Below the pieces are notes generated by a model, which made no database searches, was not told where the DNA came from, and saw only the letters and a list, made by a program, of their open reading frames with translations. From Chryseolinea sp. H1M3-3 (GTDB lineage Bacteria > Bacteroidota > Bacteroidia > Cytophagales > Cyclobacteriaceae): a DNA stretch of 64,000 nucleotides. The position numbers and the translations under genes are program-made. The stretch's first letter is position 1; every line of letters begins with the position of its first letter. Positions 56,390 through 64,000 of this stretch are shown here, piece by piece. The DNA lies in NCBI RefSeq assembly GCF_029360725.1, contig NZ_JARKMY010000009.1, forward strand, positions 248,001 through 312,000. Direction: 5' to 3'.

Positions 56390-56514
56390 GAGAACGAATT
56401 CGTTAACAGATAATAAAGAACAATTTGAATGAGAAGCACACCCAATACAAGCCAATACCACCGGCTCCAGGATTTAAACACGGGAGGCTTTTCATCAAGA
56501 TGCGTTTTACTCAT
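56386..56514 (-). CDS. 42-aa single-helix membrane protein coupled to the symporter
   Basis: MSKTHLDEKPPVFKSW, then WYWLVLGVLLIQIVLYYLL as one helix, and a short polar tail. Its stop TGA overlaps the symporter start in ATGA, and it starts 43 bases after the PIG-L gene. A small membrane protein in this position is recurrent in Bacteroidota symporter operons. Probably an accessory or stabilising subunit; too small for most gene callers. Confidence 0.75.
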   Translation of the reverse strand: MSKTHLDEKPPVFKSWSRWYWLVLGVLLIQIVLYYLLTNSFS

Positions 56515-56557
56515 AAGACTGTGTAGTCGGTGGATATTTGATGTGGAATGGTTAAGA

Positions 56558-59044
56558 TCAGCTCTTTGGCTTTTTTGCTTTACCCAACGAGATGATGTTG
56601 GTAAATAATTTATAGGCCCCTGAAACGCCTTCAGGCAGTTGGCGGAAAAATGATAATCCCGTGTACACGTAATGGCCTTCACCATATTTAGCGATCAGCA
56701 AACCGCCATCTTTTGCGGGTTCACCGTTATCGTTCATAGAAAGCAACGCTTCATAGTTAGGATCCCATTTATTCGGAAAATAAAGTCCACGTTCTTGTAC
56801 CCAACCTTCAAAGTCCCGGGCAGATATTTTGTTCGGCAATGAGAGCAAAGGATGATCAGGTTTTAAAATTCGCACCCCGGCATTTTCGTCGGTCACACGG
56901 TCCCTTGAAAGTGTTATCGGAAAGGGAGCAAAATTGCTTGTTTGCAAACGGCCATCGGTATTATACTGAACAACCAACGTACCGCCTAGCCGAACATACT
57001 CCATTAGTGCTGGCATGAAATATCGAATACGTTCATGAACATTTAAGGCGCGAATTCCCAAAACGACGGCATCAACACGTTTAAGATTATCTTGCGTAAT
57101 TTCTTCAGCTTTCATTTCCCAAACCTCATATCCAATCGTACGCAACGCTTTGGGAATTTCATCGCCTGCTCCTGCGATGTACCCAACAAGATTGCCCTCC
57201 TTTTTTAGATTGATCCTTGCGAGCTTTGCTTCAGCAGGAGGTAAAAATGTTTGTGTTGGAATATGATCGTAGGCTAGTGTTTTAATTGCCCGATCGTATT
57301 TTTTGCCATTAACTTCTGCAACCGCACGAAGCACGGATGTGATTTCCGTTTTCGCTGGATGAATATTAAAATCGAAAGTCATTTCTTCGCCCCTTGATTT
57401 TAATTCGAAGGGAATCGTCGCTGGTTCTGAACTCCAATCTGTGGGTAGCTGTAGTTTCAGTTCCCCCTTCATTGCGTTTGCACTGGCCGACTTCATTCTT
57501 ACGATAACATGGCGGGGTTGATCATCATTGAATATCAAAACGTTTTCTGCCAGGTCAACGGACAACGGCGGTACAATTTCCACAGGTCTCCACAGCTCAC
57601 CTTTTACGGGATCTGTCCATTTATAAATGACAGGTTTTATCACGACCATAGACTCCTCTCCGACTTTTATTTTGAACTCCATCATAACGGCCGGGTCGTT
57701 TTGCGACTTTCCGATTAAAGATTTGTCAGTTACATTAAAAATTCCCGGCTCATGTGATTTTTGCAACCAGTATGGATCGGAATACGATTTAGAGGCTAGC
57801 AAGTTTTTTTTACTTTTGAGGACGTTGGATACATTGTCCTTCATCTGCAGCAAAAATGTCGAATCCATGGAAAGATCCTGCGACTTCAGTTGCAGTAAAT
57901 CTACTACGACTTTCGACCGGTTGATGGCTTCAACATTTATTTGAATTTCCTCACCTGGAGAAATCCAATATTCCGATGCTTTCACTTCCAGATGTAACCC
58001 TAAACAATCCTGGATCAACTGTTCAACTTCTTTTAGTTTACGGCTTTTCCACACCCCGTTTTCCAAATTCAAAATCTCTTTTCGAATCTGGAATAAGATT
58101 GGTACACTAGCCTCCGGATGTTCGTCATCGAAACTTTGGATGGCTTTCGTTACAACGGTCTGAACTTTTGAACCGCCCTTCACCCTGGCCCATGTGGTAT
58201 TGATTCCTTCAAAAAGATCTTTGTTTGCTTTCTCCCCTTTTGCATATTCAAAAAATTCGTGATCGTTGCCACGTTGGCCTGGCCGACCCCAGCCCTGACT
58301 TTTATGTTGGCTACTACTTAATGCGGCTATTTCGGTAATGGATTTACCCAATAATGGATTATATGTTCCGACGTTGAGCGCCACGATGCCGGGCGTATTT
58401 TCATTAATCGAATTATTCCACCAGCGGCCCGTGTTGGTATAAAGTCGTTTGACTTGCCAGGTGCCGAACTCTTTTACTTGATCAGGATAGACGTTACTTT
58501 GTGCGGCGATGTCAAAAGCCTCCAGGGCCAGCATCGCTGATCCGGTATGATGACCGTGTCCTGCGCGCGCATCGGGTGGAAAGCGGGTAATGATTACATC
58601 AGGCTGATATTGACGAAATACTTTTACCACATCCGATAATATTTCATCCTTGTTCCAAATCTTAAAAGCCTCATCGGCCGATTTTGAAAAACCAAAATCA
58701 ATTGCACGCGTAAAAAATTGTTGCCCACCATCAATGCGCCTTGCTGCCAGCAGTTCCTGTGTGCGGATCAATCCAAGCAAATCACGTATTTCAGGGCCTA
58801 TTAAATTTTGTCCTCCATCACCCCTGGTCATTGCCAAGTAGGCAGTCTCCATTAATTTGTCGTTTGCCATAAAAGAAATCACCCGAGTGTTCTCATCGTC
58901 CGGGTGCGCAGCAACATACAAGACCGAACCAAGGACATTCAGCTTCTTTAGCTTTTGTTTTATTTGCGCAGCGTCAGGCTGTTGCTGTCCCGATGAGATG
59001 AATGAGACAAATAATAAGGGTATAGAAAAAAGTAATCTCCGCAT
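56558..59044 (-). CDS. PIG-L family deacetylase with C-terminal extension
   Basis: The start at ATG 59044 gives a signal peptide (RRLLFSIPLLFVSFISSGQ). The PIG-L/LmbE catalytic pattern follows: AAHPDDENTRVISF (zinc ligands) at about residue 44, RDLLGLIRTQEL, then RFPPDARAGHGHHTGSAML with the second histidine site. These enzymes remove N-acetyl groups from GlcNAc-like compounds. The C-terminal 500 residues hold Ig-like and a ThuA/GATase-like part (DAVVLGIRALNVHERI ... YVRLGGTLVVQYNTDGR), common in Bacteroidota PIG-L proteins of this length. Exported. First gene of a three-gene operon. Confidence 0.88.
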   Translation of the reverse strand: MRRLLFSIPLLFVSFISSGQQQPDAAQIKQKLKKLNVLGSVLYVAAHPDDENTRVISFMANDKLMETAYLAMTRGDGGQNLIGPEIRDLLGLIRTQELLAARRIDGGQQFFTRAIDFGFSKSADEAFKIWNKDEILSDVVKVFRQYQPDVIITRFPPDARAGHGHHTGSAMLALEAFDIAAQSNVYPDQVKEFGTWQVKRLYTNTGRWWNNSINENTPGIVALNVGTYNPLLGKSITEIAALSSSQHKSQGWGRPGQRGNDHEFFEYAKGEKANKDLFEGINTTWARVKGGSKVQTVVTKAIQSFDDEHPEASVPILFQIRKEILNLENGVWKSRKLKEVEQLIQDCLGLHLEVKASEYWISPGEEIQINVEAINRSKVVVDLLQLKSQDLSMDSTFLLQMKDNVSNVLKSKKNLLASKSYSDPYWLQKSHEPGIFNVTDKSLIGKSQNDPAVMMEFKIKVGEESMVVIKPVIYKWTDPVKGELWRPVEIVPPLSVDLAENVLIFNDDQPRHVIVRMKSASANAMKGELKLQLPTDWSSEPATIPFELKSRGEEMTFDFNIHPAKTEITSVLRAVAEVNGKKYDRAIKTLAYDHIPTQTFLPPAEAKLARINLKKEGNLVGYIAGAGDEIPKALRTIGYEVWEMKAEEITQDNLKRVDAVVLGIRALNVHERIRYFMPALMEYVRLGGTLVVQYNTDGRLQTSNFAPFPITLSRDRVTDENAGVRILKPDHPLLSLPNKISARDFEGWVQERGLYFPNKWDPNYEALLSMNDNGEPAKDGGLLIAKYGEGHYVYTGLSFFRQLPEGVSGAYKLFTNIISLGKAKKPKS

Positions 59045-59176
59045 TCGTTTATGGGTTTTCTGCGAATTAACATAGAAAAGTCCAATTATATGAATGACTA
59101 TGTTATGAACGGGCTCCGGTAAATGCTTACAATCGTTGGTCATGTTAATCGTTGGTGCAAAAAAGATTCGTGAAGG

Positions 59177-59198
59177 TATAACGAACATGTCCGTTATA
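59177..59198. promoter_or_regulatory. 22-bp near-perfect palindrome between the PIG-L operon and proB
   Basis: TATAACG at 59177-59183 and CGTTATA at 59192-59198 flank a central ACATGT, with only the base pair 84/91 (A against C) not matching. It is 65 bases before the proB ATG and 133 before the PIG-L ATG. The form suits a dimeric regulator. Confidence 0.65.
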
Positions 59199-59262
59199 GA
59201 TTTTTGTCTAGCTGATGCGAAAGCCGTATAATTGGAGGCCATTTTTTGAAGGATCGATTATA

Positions 59263-60357
59263 ATGGCTTTTCAAATGAGTGCATCTAAAAAGAAGATTGT
59301 AGCTATAAAGGTTGGTTCAAACGTTATCACCAATAAGCAAGGTTTACCTGATGAAGAGGTGATCATTAATATCTCCCGCCAGATCAAAAACTTAAAAGAT
59401 CAGGGTTATCAGGTGCTTTTGATTTCTTCCGGAGCCGTGGCCGCTGGTAAGAGTTTATATCAATTCCAAAAGAAAGCCGATACGGTGATACAGCGTCAAG
59501 TGTTGGCGTCTATAGGTCAGGTTAAACTTATCTCTTTATACAAAGATGTCTTCGACAAGCAAAATATGTTATGCTCCCAGGTGCTGGTGACAAAGGAAGA
59601 TTTTAAAAGCCGAACGCATTATCTGAACATGCAAAACTGTTTATCGGCATTATTGAGCAACAAGATTGTACCTATTATAAATGAGAATGATGTAGTTTCC
59701 GTTACAGAATTAATGTTTACTGATAACGATGAACTGGCGGGTTTGGTAAGCGCTATGATGAATGCAGATATGCTGATCATTCTTACCAACGTTGATGGAA
59801 TCTATAACGGAGATCCTGATCTTCCCGGGACGAGCATTCTTTCTACTTACGATGCAAAAAAAATTAATCTCGAACAGATTGCAACGGGAAAGAAATCCGG
59901 TTTCGGCCGTGGAGGAATATTAACAAAGTGCCAGACTTCTGAAAAAATCGCCAGCATGGGAATTCCGGTCCATATTGCAAATGGGAGGACCGGGGATATT
60001 ATCCTTAAAGTGTTACAAGGTGACGAAATCGGTACACGGTTTCCGGCAAAGAAAATAACCTCCAGCTTTAAAAAATATATGGCCCATGCCTATGAGGAAC
60101 CAAAGGGCAAGGTTGTTATCAATCAGGGCGCGAGAGAAGTACTACTCTCTTCTTCCAAGGCGCATAGCCTGTTGCCTGTTGGAATAGTTAAGGTGATAGG
60201 CACATTTAAAAAAGGTGACATTATTCGTATAGTGGACGAAAAAGATAAAGAAGTGGGCCTTGGGTTAGCAAAGTATGGTTATAAGAAAGCGAAAGAAGTC
60301 CTGGGATTAAAAAACCAGCCGCCATTAATCCACTATGATCATTTATATTTACACTGA
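59263..60357 (+). CDS. proB: Glutamate 5-kinase
   Basis: First step of proline synthesis. The amino acid kinase domain reads KIVAIKVGSNVITNKQG, VLLISSGAVAAGKSL, FTDNDELAGLVSAMMNADMLIILTNVDGIYNGDP and GKKSGFGRGGILTKC; the C-terminal 80 residues (GKVVINQGAREVLL ... GDIIRIVDEKDKEVGLGLAKY) are a PUA domain. I start at ATG 59263 (MAFQMSASKKK); 59215 and 59275 are alternatives. proA follows after 19 bases. Confidence 0.95.
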   Translation: MAFQMSASKKKIVAIKVGSNVITNKQGLPDEEVIINISRQIKNLKDQGYQVLLISSGAVAAGKSLYQFQKKADTVIQRQVLASIGQVKLISLYKDVFDKQNMLCSQVLVTKEDFKSRTHYLNMQNCLSALLSNKIVPIINENDVVSVTELMFTDNDELAGLVSAMMNADMLIILTNVDGIYNGDPDLPGTSILSTYDAKKINLEQIATGKKSGFGRGGILTKCQTSEKIASMGIPVHIANGRTGDIILKVLQGDEIGTRFPAKKITSSFKKYMAHAYEEPKGKVVINQGAREVLLSSSKAHSLLPVGIVKVIGTFKKGDIIRIVDEKDKEVGLGLAKYGYKKAKEVLGLKNQPPLIHYDHLYLH

Positions 60358-60376
60358 TTAATTAGACTTTATCAAC

Positions 60377-61624
60377 GTGTTAGAAAATATTTTCAAATCG
60401 GTCCAAGGAGCAAGCCGTAAATTGGCTTTGTTTCCGGAAGAAAAAGTAAATCATATTTTACTTGCGCTGGCTGATAAGACCGAAAAGAACAGCATTAAAA
60501 TATTAGAAGAAAACAAGAAAGATCTTGAACGCATGCCGGAAAGTGATCCGAAGTATGACCGTTTGAAATTAACCGAACAACGTATCAAGGATATTGCAAG
60601 CGACCTTCGGAGTGTTGCCACGCTGCCGTCGCCCCTCGATATTGTAATAGAAAAAAGAACCTTAAAAAGCGGTCTTTCACTGGAAAAGATCACTGTTCCC
60701 CTGGGGGTCATTGGGATTATTTATGAAGCCCGTCCGAATGTTACGTTCGATGTTTTTTCGTTATGCTTAAAGTCCGGAAACGCCTCCATTCTAAAAGGCG
60801 GAAGCGATGCGGAATATTCAAACAAGTACATCGTAAATCTTATTAAGGAAGTGCTTCAAAGTCACAACCTTGATCCACAAATTATTGAACTCCTTCCCTC
60901 CGATCGTGCTGCCACCCATGCATTATTAAATGCTGTGGGATTTGTCGACATCATCATTCCACGCGGCAGCCAAAGTCTCATTGATTACGTGAGAGACAAT
61001 TCCAAAGTACCCGTTATTGAAACTGGTGCTGGCATTGTACACACCTATTTTGACGAAAGCGGTGACGTTAAAAAAGGAGCGGACATTATTTACAATGCCA
61101 AGACAAGGAGAGTCAGCGTTTGCAATGCATTGGATTGTCTGATCATTCACCACGCGCGGCTACAAGACCTCCCTGCGCTGGTGAAAAAGTTGGCCGATAA
61201 AAATGTCTGTATTTATGCCGACGAAAAAGCCTACAGCACGTTAAAAGACAAGTACCCAGATGCACTATTGCAACGTGCAGAAGAAAAACACTTTGGTACT
61301 GAGTTTTTGGATTATAAGATGAGTATAAAAACCGTTGACACACTAGACGAGGCGTTGGATCATATTTTTAGCTATGGGTCAAAGCACAGTGAAGCAATTG
61401 TTGCAGAAAACGAAAACGTCATTACCACCTTCCTCAAGAACGTTGATGCCGCAGCAGTCTATGCGAATGCTTCTACAGCCTTTACAGACGGTGCACAATT
61501 TGGACTTGGAGCCGAAATTGGTATCAGTACTCAAAAATTGCATGCACGCGGACCGATGGCGTTGCGAGAAATGACTTCATATAAATGGCTTGTGCGTGGC
61601 AATGGCACCGTGAGAATTCCTTAA
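60377..61624 (+). CDS. proA: Gamma-glutamyl phosphate reductase
   Basis: Second step of proline synthesis. Family motifs: [36 protein letters not shown], the catalytic Cys in [12 protein letters not shown], and [28 protein letters not shown]. Length 415 is typical. The start is GTG at 60377. It is coupled to proB with 19 bases between. Confidence 0.95.
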   Translation: MLENIFKSVQGASRKLALFPEEKVNHILLALADKTEKNSIKILEENKKDLERMPESDPKYDRLKLTEQRIKDIASDLRSVATLPSPLDIVIEKRTLKSGLSLEKITVPLGVIGIIYEARPNVTFDVFSLCLKSGNASILKGGSDAEYSNKYIVNLIKEVLQSHNLDPQIIELLPSDRAATHALLNAVGFVDIIIPRGSQSLIDYVRDNSKVPVIETGAGIVHTYFDESGDVKKGADIIYNAKTRRVSVCNALDCLIIHHARLQDLPALVKKLADKNVCIYADEKAYSTLKDKYPDALLQRAEEKHFGTEFLDYKMSIKTVDTLDEALDHIFSYGSKHSEAIVAENENVITTFLKNVDAAAVYANASTAFTDGAQFGLGAEIGISTQKLHARGPMALREMTSYKWLVRGNGTVRIP

Positions 61625-61769
61625 GTGTTGGAGTGTTGAAGTTCTAAGTGTTGAAGTTGCGAGCATTTAATTACTGGTGTCTGGATATTTCATTAACAAC
61701 TCACGAATTGAAAACCAAGGATGTTTGTAAACTGAACTTCAACACCTCGAACTCCAACACTCCAACACT
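61624..61769. repeat. 35-bp inverted repeat between convergent proA and the DUF5916 gene
   Basis: The arm 61624-61658 (starting AGTGTTGGAGTGTTGAAGTT) and the arm 61735-61769 (ending CTCCAACACTCCAACACT) pair over 35 bases with three mismatches and a loop of 76. Each arm is itself made of AGTGTTG words. It begins in the last base of the proA stop and ends two bases before the DUF5916 stop, so it probably ends transcription from both sides. Confidence 0.85.
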
Positions 61770-61770
61770 A

Positions 61771-64000
61771 CTATAAAACGAACCGGTAGGTGTATTTCAG
61801 CATAAAAATATTATGCGCCTTGTCGCTGAACTGGAATTTATATTTTTCATGAAGCGGTCCGGATTGATCATAGAAGTCGCCGTTCATTTCCTGGGTCCAT
61901 ACCAGGAAAAAAGTGGATCCTGGAATATACTCCCATCGTAATACCATGTTGGAGCGGAATTGCCCAACGTTGAAATCCGGTTTCTCGAATTTATAATCGG
62001 TGACACCATCATTGTTTTCGTCTACGGCATACTCCTCTTCCTGATCATTAAGACTTATTGCTTCAGCGGGTATCTCTGTGAATCTCGCATTGAATGCTGC
62101 TGCTTTTGCATCGGTAATGTATTTGAAGTTAGAATATTTTCCAGTCGTTCCGAAAGGCTGCCCCCATGCCTGCACAGATAAGTTTGGTGTAATCATATAA
62201 GTCATGCGCAGGGATAGCCTGGCCGTTGTCTGATTAATTTCACCCACAATATACCGGTCATCATTGCCGACAGAGCCGGTATTTACGTATTGCATTTTGT
62301 TCTTGTTATGGCTGAAGCTTGGCGCCAACGAAATGCTCAGCGCATTAACTGGCTTATAGTTCAGTACAATATCGAAACCCCCACTTCTGGAGTAGCTTTC
62401 CAGTCCGCGATTTCCATGAGGACTGAAAACCAAGTTCAATTTTTTGCGTTGATCAGTTCCAATCCATAGCCAGTAGCTATAACTGCCAGGATATCGCAAA
62501 GCAGGTCCCCCGCGGAGGTTCGCGTTCGATAAAAAGTGGGTTGAGTAGGAGGCACCGGCGCTGACGGACCAGAAGTTTTTAAATTGTAAAGAAGTATTCG
62601 CGTTGAACCCTTTCGATGTATTACGCCTGTCAAAATCCCAACCCAGTGATTGACCACCGTTGAATCTTAATGATCTGAAAATACCAACAGGATTTAATAT
62701 GCGATATTGAAACCACGTCCATTGCGTCATTACATCGGTTTGGTTTAAGAACCCGATATCATTCAATTCCAGTTCAGGGGAAAGCCACGTATATCCAGCC
62801 TCATACACAAATTTTCCACCACGTTTACCATACATAAATGTTCCTGCTGTTCCGGTCAAGGAAGTGCGCGTGGTGTCGACATCGGCGTGATCGTTGTCTG
62901 GACGCTGAAAATATCGCTCCGGGGCTTCTTGCGTGACCGTTATCGCTTCAGGTGTTCCTTTTACGCTACTGACAAGCGTCTTTGCACTGATAAAATATTT
63001 TCGGTTGTTCCAGTTATGTACCACATCAACCCCACCGCTATAGGCATCCTTGTGAAGCCACTCCAGTTCTTTGTCATTCAACTGGCGGTTGGTGCTGGTA
63101 AACATGGCCCCGATTACGGTGTTCCCCTTATTGATATCCTGTTGTGTCCGTGCCACTAAATAGTTTGTCAACGGTTCAATCATTTGTGACCTTCGCACAC
63201 CCATGCTGTCGATCTTTGCCCTTTCAGGCGAGGTTACTGATTCCAACACGCCCCAGGAAAAACCTTTTTTGTTTTTGCCGGTAAGTTTTGCGGCGCCAAG
63301 AATGGTGGTGTTGTTATCAGATTTTACATACTCTTCGACACCGTCATCTTCATCCTCCTCATCGGTCAATACTTCGCCTTGCGGAGCTCTACCAATCCGG
63401 CGTGAGTAAAAGAGATTGTTGCTGTTAAATCCGGTAACGGGAAAATTAAGTGTATTATTTCCTTCAATAAAAAATGGTCTTCTTTCCTGAAAGAAAACTC
63501 GAAACGCACTTAAGTTAACTTGAGACGGATCAGCTTCTACTTGTCCAAAATCCGGATTGACTGTTAGGTCAAGCGTTATGTCACTGGTAATACCAATCTT
63601 AGCATCAAGACCGACATCTACCGATGACGATTTACCGGTGACAAATGGATTACCCTCCTCTTCCTGAAACCGTTCAGCCTTCGCTACGATATAAGGTTGA
63701 ATTTCCACTTGCTTCTGAGGTCGTATGCCTGTGATTCCTCTCAGCTCACCAAATAAATGTACCCAGCCTGTTGCATCTGGTGGAATGTATTGCCAGAGCG
63801 ACTGTTCCTGATTCCTAAAAAACTGCCTGCTAATTTGCAAGCCCCAGGTATGTTCTTGTTTATCTGCAAACCGTAATTGACTTAAAGGGATTCGCATTTC
63901 AGCTATCCAACCTTCGTGATCGATCTGCGTATGCAGGTACCAGATAGGGTCCCAGTTGGCGTCCCAGTTTCCGCCGTTGTTAGACACATATTCATCTCCT
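61771..64000 (-). CDS. DUF5916 outer-membrane protein, N-terminus outside the window
   Basis: The visible 743 codons begin GDEYMSNNGGNWDANWDP, in the second half of the CBM9-like N-terminal domain (EMRIPLSQLRFADKQ and WGLQISR), followed by the DUF5916 beta-barrel: LDLTVNPDFGQVEADPSQVNLS and FFQERRPFFIEGNNTL, then alternating aromatic strands ending FMLKYTYRFVL. The reading frame is open to the right edge, so the true start is not seen; the methionine at 63987 is internal. Role unknown; the family is common in Bacteroidota outer membranes. Confidence 0.85.
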   Translation of the reverse strand, partial: GDEYVSNNGGNWDANWDPIWYLHTQIDHEGWIAEMRIPLSQLRFADKQEHTWGLQISRQFFRNQEQSLWQYIPPDATGWVHLFGELRGITGIRPQKQVEIQPYIVAKAERFQEEEGNPFVTGKSSSVDVGLDAKIGITSDITLDLTVNPDFGQVEADPSQVNLSAFRVFFQERRPFFIEGNNTLNFPVTGFNSNNLFYSRRIGRAPQGEVLTDEEDEDDGVEEYVKSDNNTTILGAAKLTGKNKKGFSWGVLESVTSPERAKIDSMGVRRSQMIEPLTNYLVARTQQDINKGNTVIGAMFTSTNRQLNDKELEWLHKDAYSGGVDVVHNWNNRKYFISAKTLVSSVKGTPEAITVTQEAPERYFQRPDNDHADVDTTRTSLTGTAGTFMYGKRGGKFVYEAGYTWLSPELELNDIGFLNQTDVMTQWTWFQYRILNPVGIFRSLRFNGGQSLGWDFDRRNTSKGFNANTSLQFKNFWSVSAGASYSTHFLSNANLRGGPALRYPGSYSYWLWIGTDQRKKLNLVFSPHGNRGLESYSRSGGFDIVLNYKPVNALSISLAPSFSHNKNKMQYVNTGSVGNDDRYIVGEINQTTARLSLRMTYMITPNLSVQAWGQPFGTTGKYSNFKYITDAKAAAFNARFTEIPAEAISLNDQEEEYAVDENNDGVTDYKFEKPDFNVGQFRSNMVLRWEYIPGSTFFLVWTQEMNGDFYDQSGPLHEKYKFQFSDKAHNIFMLKYTYRFVL

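Overview
The window looks like chromosomal DNA from a free-living member of the Bacteroidota, most likely a Cytophagales relative (Chryseolinea/Ohtaekwangia type). This rests on protein style: an outer-membrane TonB-dependent receptor with a carboxypeptidase-regulatory N-terminus, a one-piece hybrid kinase/AraC protein with a TPR sensor, ATPase-less FtsX/MacB permeases, a DUF5916 protein, a Nudix-type sugar regulator beside xylAB, and promoter boxes close to TAnnTTTG. No database search was possible; every family call is recognition by eye. I saw no tRNA, rRNA, prophage, CRISPR array or complete insertion sequence.

Layout. 1-9.1 kb: partial phospholipase D-type protein, a frameshifted DUF1772 gene, a serine beta-lactamase-like enzyme, an EEP-family hydrolase, an LCM/PPM-like methyltransferase, a Tat-exported alpha/beta hydrolase and two coupled MDR oxidoreductases. 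9.3-15.8 kb: phenylalanine/tyrosine catabolic operon (hmgA, hppD, fahA, flavin reductase, long aromatic amino acid hydroxylase). 16-24.9 kb: 2TM protein, ABC-type permease, thioredoxin reductase-like protein, a REP-like intergenic region, alpha/beta hydrolase and a hybrid two-component regulator. 24.9-26.2 kb: non-coding array of five 148-bp repeats. 26.2-35.3 kb: TPR lipoprotein, TonB-dependent receptor, MddA-like and ICMT-like membrane methyltransferases, a membrane-tethered HTH-TPR regulator and an AraC regulator. 35.6-43.8 kb: glucan phosphorylase, VOC protein, a small cluster of exported DUF4350-like proteins interleaved with relics of the same repeat family, and an App1-type phosphatase flanked by DUF1206 proteins. 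45.3-50.1 kb: cydAB, DoxX, HAD phosphatase, DUF4468 protein. 50.3-59.0 kb: xylAB with a divergent Nudix-type regulator, then a PIG-L deacetylase / 42-aa membrane protein / sodium:solute symporter operon. 59.2-64 kb: proBA and a partial DUF5916 outer-membrane protein.

How genes work together. hmgA-hppD-fahA-phhA give phenylalanine to fumarate plus acetoacetate, lacking only the transaminase, pterin recycling and maleylacetoacetate isomerase steps. xylA and xylB convert xylose to xylulose-5-phosphate and probably answer to the Nudix-family protein through a palindrome overlapping the xylB promoter. The PIG-L enzyme, microprotein and symporter are tightly packed, the last two by an ATGA overlap, suggesting release and uptake of a deacetylated or sugar-like compound.

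The least expected features are non-coding: a dispersed palindromic repeat family with an A-spacer-B architecture (A and B roughly inverted copies), expanded to five tandem A units at 25.3-26.0 kb and decayed around the DUF4350-like genes, and several long palindromes (59177-59198, 53181-53203, 61624-61769) that look like operators or terminator structures.
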